Assembly (NCBI GenBank): GCA_003389385.1
Contig: QQVM01000017.1
Coordinates: 198,443 to 262,442 of the forward strand
DNA length: 64,000 nucleotides
Reading direction: 5' to 3'
From: Bacteroidota bacterium
GTDB lineage: Bacteria > Bacteroidota > Bacteroidia > AKYH767-A > 2013-40CM-41-45
Below are positions 10,038-18,641 of the stretch, one piece after another (the stretch's first letter is position 1; each line of letters opens with the position of its first letter). The notes under the pieces are model-generated. The model had not been told where the DNA came from. It saw nothing but the letters and a program-made list of their open reading frames with translations, and searched no databases. Position numbers and translations under genes: made by a program.

Positions 10038-10320
10038 ATGTGTTCGTTTTGATTCATTCGCTCTTGAAAGCGGAAAACCAGTGAGGAAATCCAAATGGAA
10101 ATTGGAATAAGAAATGTGAAACCTTTCCTTATGCCGAGAAAACATTTGGAATCCTGAAAGGTACTTTCGAGATGAAAGTGTCCGAATTATGGCCGCACAT
10201 TTGCAATGAATCAAATGAACCAAATGAAAAGAATCAGGCATTAGTTTGTTAGGTGAAAAGTGTCTGTTCCGTTTTCCTTGCTTCAGGCTTTACTTTTTTC
10301 ACTATAGTTTTAGACATTCT

Positions 10321-11565
10321 TCACCCATACTTATTTCTCGAAGCATTAACAACATTTTCTTTGTATGAAACATTTGATCGTTCCACTTTTTTAGTGGTTG
10401 CACTAAACGGTTTAGATGTCGATCCGTCTATCATGAGTTTTATATACATGCTGTGCTTTGGAAGATTGACAAAGTCTTTTTCAGAGAATAATGGTGCGAA
10501 TTCATGGACTAAATATCTTGCATCTTCTGCACCTACTCTAAATGAAATCATTGTTCCCACATTTCCGAACACTGCGGATCGGATTGTCTCACTCAATTGA
10601 TTTATATATTGGTGAGCAATGAATATTGACAATCCATACTTCCTTGACTCAGAAAGTATACTTGCCACAGATGAAGTCAGGAATGTTTGTGCTTCGTCAA
10701 TAAAAAGGAAAAATGGTTTTCTATCATGTGCATTCATTCTTGCTCTATGGAGAGTTGCAAGTTGGAAACTTGAAATGAGCATGCTGCCGAGTATTGCCGT
10801 TGCGTCTTCGCCGATGAGACCTTTTGAGAGGTTTGCTATAAATATCTTTCTTTCCTCTATAATTTCTTGCATTGAAAAGCTTCGCTTCTTCTGTTCAAGA
10901 ATGCACTTCAGCGGTTTGCAAGTAAGGAATATTCCCATCTTGTTTAGGATCGGTGAGATGATTTCATTTCGCATCGGCGTGCTAAACTTTTCAAATTCAT
11001 TTTTCCAGAATGAAAGTGTGTCATTATTACTCAACTGACTAAGAATTAGTTCTCGGTATTCCTGAATTGTGAGAAGTTTTTGGATGTCGAGGAGTGTTCC
11101 ATTTCCATATTCTAAAAGTGTAATGAGGCACCACTTCAAGATATACTCTAATCTCGGCCCCCATGAGTCCATCCAGATCTTTTTGAATGTTGAAATCAGT
11201 CCTGAGGCAACGAGGTGATGGTATTCAACATTGATGCCAAACAGTGGATTATATGCAATTGGAAGATCTGTGTCAGCTGCATTGAAATATATTACATCAT
11301 GTATTCTATGTTTCGGAACATAGTTTAAAATATCATCTGAAATGTCTCCGTGCGGATCTATTATAGCACATCCCTTACCTTTTTGGATGTCAGAGATAGC
11401 CATGTTTTCAAGCAGCGTAGTTTTACCTACTCCTGTTTTTCCTATTACATAGATGTGTCCAAGCCTGTCGTTGTCTTTAATGCCAAATGACTTCTTTTCA
11501 TTTCGCCAATCTGTTATACCTATGGGGGTGATCTGATCAGAATCATGGTTGTTTTTCATGCTCAC
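10321..11565 (-). CDS. VirD4/TraD-like DNA-transfer ATPase
   Basis: A 414-residue P-loop ATPase. It has a Walker A motif GKTGVGKTT (residues 42-50), a conserved IIDPHGDISDDIL after strand 2, a Walker B motif FFLFIDEAQTF near residue 285, and a C-terminal SMYIKLMIDG segment with the TraM-recognition flavour of coupling proteins. Enzymes of this family pump DNA during conjugation or mobilisation, but this one has no N-terminal transmembrane helices, so it may act with a membrane partner or in DNA segregation. No relaxase or mating-pore genes are visible in the window. It marks this region as a transferable element. Confidence 0.75.
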   Translation of the reverse strand: MSMKNNHDSDQITPIGITDWRNEKKSFGIKDNDRLGHIYVIGKTGVGKTTLLENMAISDIQKGKGCAIIDPHGDISDDILNYVPKHRIHDVIYFNAADTDLPIAYNPLFGINVEYHHLVASGLISTFKKIWMDSWGPRLEYILKWCLITLLEYGNGTLLDIQKLLTIQEYRELILSQLSNNDTLSFWKNEFEKFSTPMRNEIISPILNKMGIFLTCKPLKCILEQKKRSFSMQEIIEERKIFIANLSKGLIGEDATAILGSMLISSFQLATLHRARMNAHDRKPFFLFIDEAQTFLTSSVASILSESRKYGLSIFIAHQYINQLSETIRSAVFGNVGTMISFRVGAEDARYLVHEFAPLFSEKDFVNLPKHSMYIKLMIDGSTSKPFSATTKKVERSNVSYKENVVNASRNKYG

Positions 11566-11672
11566 TAATGATACGAAGTTTGGATCAATATATAAGGCAG
11601 GTTAACTTTGTTAAATACTAAATTTATCCTCCCTATTTAAAACTTCATAAAATTGCGAAACTGTATTTAACA

Positions 11673-11831
11673 ATGGAGAAAATGAATGATACAATCCAAC
11701 ATGTAAAGAAGTTACAAGAATGCCTTGTCACTGAGAGAACCGATAATCAGCTTGATGATGAAGATCTGAACAAGGCTATTGACTCATTGATCGATATATT
11801 TCTTGATAACTACTTTTCGAAGTACAAATGA
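11673..11831 (+). CDS. Small acidic protein coupled to serine recombinase
   Basis: A 52-residue ORF whose TGA overlaps the recombinase ATG (ATGA at 11828-11831), so translation is probably coupled. Its C-terminal part, DEDLNKAIDSLIDIFLDNY, closely matches the small ORF at 13811-13933 (DEAIDLLIDIFLDNY). This shared acidic/amphipathic helix supports a real gene. The role is unknown; a recombinase partner, a directionality factor or a regulator is possible by position alone. Confidence 0.6.
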   Translation: MEKMNDTIQHVKKLQECLVTERTDNQLDDEDLNKAIDSLIDIFLDNYFSKYK

Positions 11832-13456
11832 CAAATTCCCCTCTTAAAAAAGCAATAATTTATTGCCGAGTATCCTCTGATCGTCAAAAGTCTGAGGGTC
11901 ACGGTTTGGAAAGCCAAGAACATCGTTGTGTCCAATTTGCCAAAGAGAGAGGCTATGTGGTCGAAAAAACATTTGCTGATTCATATTCTGGTGGTGGAGA
12001 TTTTATGAGGCGTCCGGCCATGAAAGAAGTACTGTGTTTTTTAGATGATCATCCGATAGAATCTTATGTCATTATCTTCGATGACTTAAAGCGATTCGCA
12101 AGAGACACAATCTTCCACTGGAATTTGCGAAGTGCGCTACAGGCAAGAAACGCAAAACCCTTGTGTCTTAACTACAATTTCGATGAATCTCCAGAAGGTG
12201 TATTTGTTGAAACTATTTTTGCAGCACAGAATCAACTAGAGCGAGAACAAAACCGACGTCAAGTTATTCAAAAGATGAAGGCAAGGTTAGAAAAAGGCTA
12301 TTGGCCCTTCAATGCTCCAATTGGATACATTTGGAAAAAGGATTCAATACATGGCAAAATCCTGATACAAAGTAAGGAAGGACAGGTTATTAAGGAAGCT
12401 CTTGAAGGGTTTGCTTATGGACGGTTTGAAACACAACGAGCAGTTCAAGCTTTCTTAGAAGAGAAAGCCATTCGAAATGGAAAATATATTTACCTCACAT
12501 TTATAAGAGATATTCTTGAACGAATATTGTATGCTGGATACGTAGAGTTTCCAGCTTGGAACATTTCTCGTCGAAGAGGAGTGCACGAGCCACTTATCAG
12601 CTTAGAAACTTATAACAAAATTCAATCAAAGTTACATGGAAGTTCAAAACGCCCGAATACGAAAAATATCCGAGAGGATTTTCCGCTCCGGGGATTTGTC
12701 CACTGTTCTTTGTGTAGGAAGCCCTATACTGCTAACTGGAGCACTGGCAGATTGAAGAAGTATCCGTTTTATAGGTGCCATCATAAAGAATGCCAACTAT
12801 TCGGCAAGAGCATCCGACGAGATGATATTGATAAAAAATTTGAAAATATTCTTAAAACCATTATGCCTGTGTGCGGACTGACTCCGTATGCTAAAGAACG
12901 ATTTCAGACTAGATGGACAGCCAAAACGGAACAGATGAAAACTAAAATAACAATTGTTGAGAAGGAAGTCATAGCTGTTGAAAAACAGATCAATGATTTA
13001 GCGAACAGAGTCCCTCAAGTCCACAGTTCAGTTGCTACAATTTACGAAAGAAACATTCAGAAACTGGTTAACCAGAAGATTGAATTGGAAGATAAACTGA
13101 AACAATCTAATGCGATACATTCCGAGAATGTTGAAACCGCATTTGATGCATTTACACAATTCATAAAAAACCCTTATGACACCTGGGTAAAAGGAACTTT
13201 ATCAATCAGGAAACTGCTCTTAAAAATTCTTTTTGAAACGCCTTTGGTATATGATAAGTTTTTAGGTTTTGAAACCGCCAAACTACGTTACAACGTAAAG
13301 GTTTTTAAGCAATTTGTATCCCCTTATTCTGCTGATGTGGACGCCATCAGTAATTCTGAGAACAGTCCAATTCCAGAAAAGGATATTGATTGGGATCTCT
13401 TTGAAAAGGAAATTATTCAGTCGGCTCTATTAATAAAATCTGCACAATCCCCATAG
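11828..13456 (+). CDS. Large serine recombinase
   Basis: A 542-residue protein: N-terminal resolvase/invertase catalytic domain with the active Ser in YCRVSSDRQKSEGHGLESQ, the conserved Arg region FDDLKRFARD, a recombinase domain around residues 160-280, a zinc ribbon (CSLCRKP...RCHHKEC, near 294-330), a coiled coil (about 365-450) and a charged C-terminus containing DIDWDLFEKEI. It catalyses integration, excision or inversion through a phosphoserine intermediate. Its start is coupled to the small acidic ORF, and an XRE regulator follows. A decayed copy of its 3' end lies at 16921-17016. Confidence 0.92.
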   Translation: MTNSPLKKAIIYCRVSSDRQKSEGHGLESQEHRCVQFAKERGYVVEKTFADSYSGGGDFMRRPAMKEVLCFLDDHPIESYVIIFDDLKRFARDTIFHWNLRSALQARNAKPLCLNYNFDESPEGVFVETIFAAQNQLEREQNRRQVIQKMKARLEKGYWPFNAPIGYIWKKDSIHGKILIQSKEGQVIKEALEGFAYGRFETQRAVQAFLEEKAIRNGKYIYLTFIRDILERILYAGYVEFPAWNISRRRGVHEPLISLETYNKIQSKLHGSSKRPNTKNIREDFPLRGFVHCSLCRKPYTANWSTGRLKKYPFYRCHHKECQLFGKSIRRDDIDKKFENILKTIMPVCGLTPYAKERFQTRWTAKTEQMKTKITIVEKEVIAVEKQINDLANRVPQVHSSVATIYERNIQKLVNQKIELEDKLKQSNAIHSENVETAFDAFTQFIKNPYDTWVKGTLSIRKLLLKILFETPLVYDKFLGFETAKLRYNVKVFKQFVSPYSADVDAISNSENSPIPEKDIDWDLFEKEIIQSALLIKSAQSP

Positions 13457-13520
13457 CTTTCCTTTTCTAGCAAATATCCTTGCCTTATATCTAGAATTAG
13501 TAATTGATACCCTAATCTAT

Positions 13521-13769
13521 ATGGACTACAAACCATTTATACAAAACAATAACTTAAAAAAGTTCCGAACTGAGAAAGGTTTACTGCAAAAGCAGGTTGC
13601 GGCTATGCTTGGACTCAAGAGCGATGTACGTGTCATTCGCTGGGAGAAAGGTCAAGCTATTCCGAGCCTTATCAATTTAATGAAGCTTTCTAAAATATAT
13701 GGAGTGCTTCCTCATAAGCTATATAGTCAAGTATACGACAACGTGGTGGTTGTTAACTTATCCAAATAA
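13521..13769 (+). CDS. XRE-type helix-turn-helix regulator
   Basis: An 82-residue DNA-binding protein with a single Cro/C1-type HTH: LKKFRTEKGLLQKQVAAMLG, then a recognition-helix region with VRVIRWEKGQAIPSLINLMK. No effector domain is present. It lies 64 bp after the recombinase in the same direction and probably regulates it or the neighbouring accessory genes. Confidence 0.85.
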   Translation: MDYKPFIQNNNLKKFRTEKGLLQKQVAAMLGLKSDVRVIRWEKGQAIPSLINLMKLSKIYGVLPHKLYSQVYDNVVVVNLSK

Positions 13770-13810
13770 TCAGACTTTAGATTAAATGATCATTCAGGTA
13801 ATGTTCCTGT

Positions 13811-13933
13811 ATGAATGATGAAAATGACAAGGAACAAAGAGAAGAGATAATTGAAGATCCTGAATTTGATGAGGCTATTGATTTGCTGATTGATATTTTT
13901 TTAGATAATTACATACGAAAATGGATAGCTTAA
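13811..13933 (+). CDS. Second small acidic protein, paralogue of the 11673 ORF
   Basis: A 40-residue ORF whose second half (FDEAIDLLIDIFLDNYIRKW) matches the C-terminus of the 52-residue ORF at 11673-11831, which is coupled to a serine recombinase. Here the recombinase that should follow is missing: four bases after this stop begins the 3' end of an opposite-strand SEC-C gene. I infer that it is the surviving first gene of a second recombinase module. Confidence 0.5.
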   Translation: MNDENDKEQREEIIEDPEFDEAIDLLIDIFLDNYIRKWIA

Positions 13934-13936
13934 GAA

Positions 13937-15412
13937 TCATTGTCCATGACACTTTTTATATTTTTTTCTACTCCCACATGGGCAAGGGTCGTTTCGGCCT
14001 ACCTTTTTGCTTGTTTGCATCTTTTTTGGTTCTGGATATTCTGTTTCCTTTCTGAGAATTTGGGTAGGATTGATTAGAATTTTTAATTCTCTCTGATCAA
14101 TTCGTGCCTGCTCCTCAATTTCCGAATCCCAATTTTTACAGTCGAAGTAGAGTAGGTCTTCGGATCTTTTTGGATCAAGTCCAGTCTCCGTAGCGAAGCC
14201 GAGAATATGTTTTATCGAAGGATTCATCAATCTTGCAACCATGCATGACTTCTGGAGGAAAGACTCTCTGACCCTACGATATTCTTCATGCGATTTCCCT
14301 AAATGAGTTGGGAAAAGGAGTAAAACATAATGTAGTCCTTCCATTGCAACTGAAGGAACAATGCGGATCATCCTCTGGTTTGGTTGAGTTTTAGATAACA
14401 TCTCATGAATTGCAATTGAGAGCAACCTACGCATAAACCTATTCTCACTTGCCATAACTCTAAGCGATTGTTCAGTTCCAGTAATGCCATGAGATGAATT
14501 CTTGTATGCAGTTCCATGTGTTGCATGGTGAGCAAACTTCTCAATTATCTTATCCCATGAATAGCTTATTTCATCGGCTTTTTTTCTAGCTTTCCTTTCG
14601 GGACTTTTTAAAAAATCATCCCATTCGCCTTCAGTATAGGCAATTCCATCAATAGGTCTACCGTCCTTTGCTAGTGGAAGTACAAAGTCATGTTCACCAG
14701 TTTCTTCGTTGAGATCTTTAAGAAATCGTACCAACAATTCTTCCTCACCAGGTGATATAACCATAATGCCTGAGCGTAAATATTTTTCTCGCTTCTTAAT
14801 GTAATCAGTAAAATCAGCAATTGTGTCCCTTTCATTAAGTAGAATATCTAAAGTTGTATCATCGAGAACATGGACAAATGTCTTGGACGGATCTATGTCA
14901 CCAATTGCGAACGGTGTCGTATGGTTATCAAGACCAGAAATTGGCGAATGATACATCATACTACCGCTTCCTCCATGAAACTTTTCACAAGCCATAGATC
15001 CACCGTGAGCCACGAGAATTAAATGAATTGATGTCTTGTCTGAAATAGTAATTGGAAACGGAAGAGGTTGTGTACATTTGGGATTAAGAAAAATCCTTTC
15101 TGGAAACTGTTTTATCCATCTTTCTGCACCCCATAATTGGTTTGCCGAATTCTGGACCGTACGTTTAAACCATCTGCGCCAGTCAACTTCAATTTTACCT
15201 GAATCAGGAAAAACACAGCTCTTATCTGAGAAGATTAGTATTTCATTACCAAATACCACTAACAAATCGCAAAGTTCTGTACCTGGCTGTCGGTAGACAT
15301 TTGGGAAGCTCCACAGTGACAAGAAAGTTCTTTCGCAAAGTTCATTTAGGTATTTCTCAGAGGTGGTATAACCTTCTCCTTTCTTAAAAATTGCTTGTTC
15401 AGGATTACTCAT
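13937..15412 (-). CDS. Nuclease-like protein with C-terminal SEC-C zinc motif
   Basis: A 491-residue protein. Near residues 25-60 the pattern GTELCDLLVVFGNEILIFSDKS resembles the D...E-x-K core of NERD/PD-(D/E)xK nucleases, with Ser-Asp-Lys in place of the usual E-x-K. The last 20 residues form a SEC-C zinc motif (RNDPCPCGSRKKYKKCHG), as found at the end of SecA and in many accessory proteins. The middle is unrecognised. It is convergent with the small ORF upstream and follows Shedu on the same strand after 137 bp, so the two may be a defence pair. A DNA- or RNA-targeting role is inferred, not shown. Confidence 0.55.
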   Translation of the reverse strand: MSNPEQAIFKKGEGYTTSEKYLNELCERTFLSLWSFPNVYRQPGTELCDLLVVFGNEILIFSDKSCVFPDSGKIEVDWRRWFKRTVQNSANQLWGAERWIKQFPERIFLNPKCTQPLPFPITISDKTSIHLILVAHGGSMACEKFHGGSGSMMYHSPISGLDNHTTPFAIGDIDPSKTFVHVLDDTTLDILLNERDTIADFTDYIKKREKYLRSGIMVISPGEEELLVRFLKDLNEETGEHDFVLPLAKDGRPIDGIAYTEGEWDDFLKSPERKARKKADEISYSWDKIIEKFAHHATHGTAYKNSSHGITGTEQSLRVMASENRFMRRLLSIAIHEMLSKTQPNQRMIRIVPSVAMEGLHYVLLLFPTHLGKSHEEYRRVRESFLQKSCMVARLMNPSIKHILGFATETGLDPKRSEDLLYFDCKNWDSEIEEQARIDQRELKILINPTQILRKETEYPEPKKMQTSKKVGRNDPCPCGSRKKYKKCHGQ

Positions 15413-15549
15413 GTTTGCAGTATATACGCAAATGTACTTAATTTACACTGCAAAAAAGAGGAACAATTTAAAAGCCAGAGTACTATACCTTAACGAATTT
15501 CAATAATAAGGTGAATGCATATAAGTAGTGAGTAATAGAAATAAAATAT

Positions 15550-16788
15550 CTAGACCTTTTTGATTTTACCGGTCAAAACTTTCCTGAGTACATGCAATTT
15601 TGATAGTAATTCATCAAACGAAACTATGTCAACATTTTTTTGATTAGCTCGATAAAGCTCAAAACATTTTGCTTGTTCTTTAGTCAATTGAGATTTGTTC
15701 CCAATAACTAAAAGCGACCGAGGATCAAAAGCGCTTTGATTTTTACCAAATTCAGTTAAGAAAATATTCTTTTGATCTAGACATTGATTAAGTCCTCCTG
15801 ATAGTTCATCTGAAAGAGAGAAAACATCAGGATCTCTATACGCCTTTTTCTTAAGAAGGACTGCTCCCGGTGTCTTTATCTCCAATAAGGCAAAATTATC
15901 TTGAAATCCATTTTGAAATAAGAAGTCAACAATTCTCCCTTCATCATTCTGAAGAGTTTTCCCTCCTACATAAGCTTTTCCTTTAAAGAGGATCACTTGA
16001 AATGGAAACAAGTGATTAAGAGTCCAGGTATGTTCTTGAAAATATTTTTGCCATTCCTCTTCATCTTTAGGGCGAGTTTTTAATAACCGTTCAAATTCAG
16101 AAATGATATCATCAAGATAACGAATATCCAGCCTCTCTTTTGTTTTAAGAATATATTCAGTAGACTTGATTGTGGTTGTATCAATACTACCCATCATATC
16201 AGCAATAATCTGCAAATCTGAATCATTCAATTTTGAAAAAGAGGAATAATTTCCAATAAAATTTTGGAACTCACCAGATGTCAATTCTCTGGGTCGGCGT
16301 CTATATTTTTTATTGATGTCGGCCAATCCATTTCTGATGATAACTTTTCTCGTTTCATCACTTGTAGTTTTGTTCTTTTCAATAGCTCTCAAGATCTTTA
16401 GCAGATCATTCCAATTGAAAGTAATAGTGGTAGTACTAAATGTAGTTTTTCCGGCTTTCGAAATGATTATTTTTGAGAATTTCTTAAATTCTCTTTGAAG
16501 AAGAGAAAAAAAGTTTTTAGCCCTGGTACTTTTAAATCCGTACGGAGATTTAGATTTGAAATCTTTTGGAAGACTAGCTTCCGTTTTCCAACCACGGAAT
16601 TCGATTTCCTTTATTCTCTTTGGTTTTAGTTCATTCGTATTTCTATTAAAACTGAAAGGATAGTGAACAATAATGCCCTTTGCCAAATGCAATTTTTTTG
16701 ATACGCCTAATGGCTTTTCGTTTGCATCATAAAAGTGGAACTTTTTTATTCCATTTTTGTCTGTAGTGAGTTTATCTTCCATTTGCAT
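15550..16788 (-). CDS. sduA: Shedu-type antiphage nuclease (DUF4263)
   Basis: A 412-residue protein whose C-terminal half matches Shedu SduA. It has an EEEWQKYFQEHTWTLNHLFP motif (near 245), then GRIVDFLFQNG and FALLEIKTPGAVLL, giving the PD-(D/E)xK active site (D, then E-x-K), and further on SLSDELSGGLNQCLDQ, typical of the family. Shedu is a single-gene defence system with nickase/endonuclease activity. The N-terminal half is variable, as expected for its sensor part. A start at the second Met (16782) is equally possible. It sits between remnants of a recombinase module. Confidence 0.8.
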   Translation of the reverse strand: MQMEDKLTTDKNGIKKFHFYDANEKPLGVSKKLHLAKGIIVHYPFSFNRNTNELKPKRIKEIEFRGWKTEASLPKDFKSKSPYGFKSTRAKNFFSLLQREFKKFSKIIISKAGKTTFSTTTITFNWNDLLKILRAIEKNKTTSDETRKVIIRNGLADINKKYRRRPRELTSGEFQNFIGNYSSFSKLNDSDLQIIADMMGSIDTTTIKSTEYILKTKERLDIRYLDDIISEFERLLKTRPKDEEEWQKYFQEHTWTLNHLFPFQVILFKGKAYVGGKTLQNDEGRIVDFLFQNGFQDNFALLEIKTPGAVLLKKKAYRDPDVFSLSDELSGGLNQCLDQKNIFLTEFGKNQSAFDPRSLLVIGNKSQLTKEQAKCFELYRANQKNVDIVSFDELLSKLHVLRKVLTGKIKKV

Positions 16789-16920
16789 AAAAGTATGTAA
16801 TTTAGCTCAGATCCAAATTTCTTTTCCGATTATTAACATAAGCAATGTACCCATATATTGGTACTTGGCCAACCTTAGCAAGTTATCAAAAACACTTTGC
16901 TAACTAACCAGTGACTACTA

Positions 16921-17016
16921 GATGTGAACATTATCAGCAATAATTAGAACTGTCTAATTCCAAAAATAGATATTGATTGGGAACATTTTGAAAAGGAAAT
17001 AATCAAGTCGAAATAA
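16921..17016 (+). pseudogene. Decayed 3' end of a serine recombinase
   Basis: Bases 16921-17016 align codon by codon with the end of the recombinase gene at 11828-13456. Translation gives DVNIISNN, a TAG stop, then NCLIPKIDIDWEHFEKEIIK, against DVDAISNSENSPIPEKDIDW and FEKEIIQ in the intact gene. The internal TAG replaces a GAG. The similarity fades upstream, so only the last 30 codons or so remain. It records a second, now destroyed, recombinase. Confidence 0.75.
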
Positions 17017-17075
17017 TTATTACAAACGGGACGTTATTCTCCGACAGGATTGTATTAAATGAACGATTGCAGACT

Positions 17076-17822
17076 CTATAATAGTCCTATTAATTTTCCG
17101 ATCAACATTACAATTAATCCGCCAATAACAGTAACTATCAATGTGACAATCGGATTATCCTTCAGCTCACCCCGAATTGCCATATTCAACAAGTAAAATA
17201 TTTTCAATGGTCTTTTCGGTTTTATCCAAAGTCCAGTGGGTTCACTGTAAAATTTATATGAAATTATTGCCGCAATCGCCATTGCTAATAAGTCTACTGA
17301 GATATGCCATTCGAATCGAAACATCAAAAGTCCCTTACCTTTTGATACGAAGGCGACTAATTCTAGTAAAAGTAATACGATTGAAAAGATTCCACCTGAT
17401 AACCAAGAGGCCCATGTTTTAGATTTTACATCCTTAGTCAGGTATTCGTTGTAATATCCAAATAATGAATATAAACGAGCGGGATCGGGAGATTGAATAT
17501 AGAGTTGTGGTGGTTCACTTTGGCCATTAGGAAAAGTATCGTCATTAAAAACTGCATTCGAATTTATATTAACAAATAACACTTTGATTGATTCGTTCCT
17601 TTCTGTGTTAAATGCCTCTAGAATTAAGCTTGGATAGTTTCTATCTCTGTTCAATAATTCCGTAATTGATATAGTGCTTTCGCTTAAGGGAACCTTATTT
17701 ATCGGCAACTTTATAGTAATTGTTGCAAAGCCAGCTTGCTCCAATTGCGATGCGAAAGTGACAAAATAATCCCTTGAATAAAATTTTCTTACCCCTAAGC
17801 TTTGTCTTTTTGAAAACATCAT
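17076..17822 (-). CDS. Unknown protein with C-terminal membrane helices
   Basis: A 248-residue protein. The first 120 residues look soluble and mixed alpha/beta. These are followed by about three hydrophobic segments: near 142-165 (WLSGGIFSIVLLLLELVAF), 175-195 (ISVDLLAMAIAAIISYKFY) and a last one at 225-247 (VTLIVTVIGGLIVMLIGKLI). No family is recognised. It sits alone on the minus strand between the recombinase remnant and an XRE gene. Its AT-rich composition fits the accessory region. Confidence 0.55.
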   Translation of the reverse strand: MMFSKRQSLGVRKFYSRDYFVTFASQLEQAGFATITIKLPINKVPLSESTISITELLNRDRNYPSLILEAFNTERNESIKVLFVNINSNAVFNDDTFPNGQSEPPQLYIQSPDPARLYSLFGYYNEYLTKDVKSKTWASWLSGGIFSIVLLLLELVAFVSKGKGLLMFRFEWHISVDLLAMAIAAIISYKFYSEPTGLWIKPKRPLKIFYLLNMAIRGELKDNPIVTLIVTVIGGLIVMLIGKLIGLL

Positions 17823-17976
17823 TTTTAAAGTTAGCTAATTTAAAATACTACATTTTAGATCTAAAGCTATTCACATACCTGTGGAAGAATTACCCGAGAG
17901 TTATCCACATAATTTGCTAAATATAGCAATTTTTACTCCCTTTTGTAAAGGTCTTGACAAGGGTATCGTTTATAAC

Positions 17977-18252
17977 ATGGAACAATTAGGTCGATCGTTT
18001 CCAAAACTTAAATACCGCCGGAAAGAGATGCGCTATTCGCAAGCACAGGTTGCAGATAGGCTCGGGCTTAAAGGCTCTGCACTCATTTCATTATGGGAAC
18101 GCGGGATTAGAAAGCCCAATTATCATAACATGATGCGACTATCCGCAATTCTCCATAGGCTCGTAAACGATTTGTTTGAGGAAGATTATCTTGAAGCGAA
18201 ACGTGAGCAAGCAGAATATGATGCAAAGCATGGATTGAATATCCGGAAGTGA
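17977..18252 (+). CDS. XRE-type helix-turn-helix regulator
   Basis: A 91-residue protein from the ATG at 17977. The frame stays open from 17881, but the added residues do not look like the family. The HTH reads RRKEMRYSQAQVADRLGLKG then ALISLWERGIRKPNYHNMMR, a Cro/C1-type domain, followed by an acidic tail (DLFEEDYLEAKREQAEYDAK). It probably controls the downstream element genes (18411 onward), before which there are AACG-rich repeats. Confidence 0.8.
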   Translation: MEQLGRSFPKLKYRRKEMRYSQAQVADRLGLKGSALISLWERGIRKPNYHNMMRLSAILHRLVNDLFEEDYLEAKREQAEYDAKHGLNIRK

Positions 18253-18330
18253 AGCTTTCTGAGTCCTAGGTTCTCGCAGTAGAGCTCGGTATTTTGTATT
18301 AATAATTAAATGAAGCTTGAAATATTTTAT

Positions 18331-18368
18331 AACGAACGTTAACGATTAATAATATAAACGAACGAACG
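18331..18368. repeat. AACG-rich direct repeats, possible operator or iterons
   Basis: AACGAACG occurs at 18331-18338, followed by a GTTAACG half, and AACG is repeated three times at 18357-18368. The array lies 43 bp before the 18411 ORF and downstream of an XRE gene, so it may bind that regulator or serve as iterons. It is too short to decide. Confidence 0.35.
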
Positions 18369-18410
18369 CAAGAAGAATTACCCACAATTCTTTCTGTAAA
18401 TAATAAATTT

Positions 18411-18641
18411 ATGCTTGATAAACAAAAACCCCTTGCCTATGAACTGGCTGATACTTTAAATGATCAGGAGTCATTGGCACTATACATATCTTTTACTCAG
18501 ACTTATCAGGAGGAATTCCTAAAGAAGACACTCCTTAAAGTAATGTCAATACCAGACAACAAAATCAAAAGGTCGCGCGGTGCATTATTCACCTATTTAG
18601 TGACACACCATGGTAAAGCTTCCCGTAATCCTCGGAATTAG
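18411..18641 (+). CDS. Small element-borne protein of unknown function
   Basis: A 76-residue basic, helical protein. The segment EEFLKKTLLKVMSIPDNKIKRS suggests a small RNA/DNA-associated protein, but no family is certain. It overlaps the start of the RuvC-like gene by 32 bp in another frame, an arrangement that argues for co-translation and supports both genes. Confidence 0.55.
   Translation: MLDKQKPLAYELADTLNDQESLALYISFTQTYQEEFLKKTLLKVMSIPDNKIKRSRGALFTYLVTHHGKASRNPRN

Noticed and set aside
10038-10241. Upstream extension of RadC (68 residues)
   Set aside because: The added part has no similarity to RadC and is His/Phe/Ser-rich; the MKENIP start gives the normal short form.
10253-11038. 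Plus-strand ORFs at 10253-10600 and 10619-11038
   Set aside because: They are antisense shadows of the VirD4/TraD-like ATPase, which has clear Walker motifs.
13937-15412. SEC-C protein as a SecA fragment
   Set aside because: Only the last 20 residues resemble SecA; the rest has no SecA motif, and a complete secA is present at 32455-35766.
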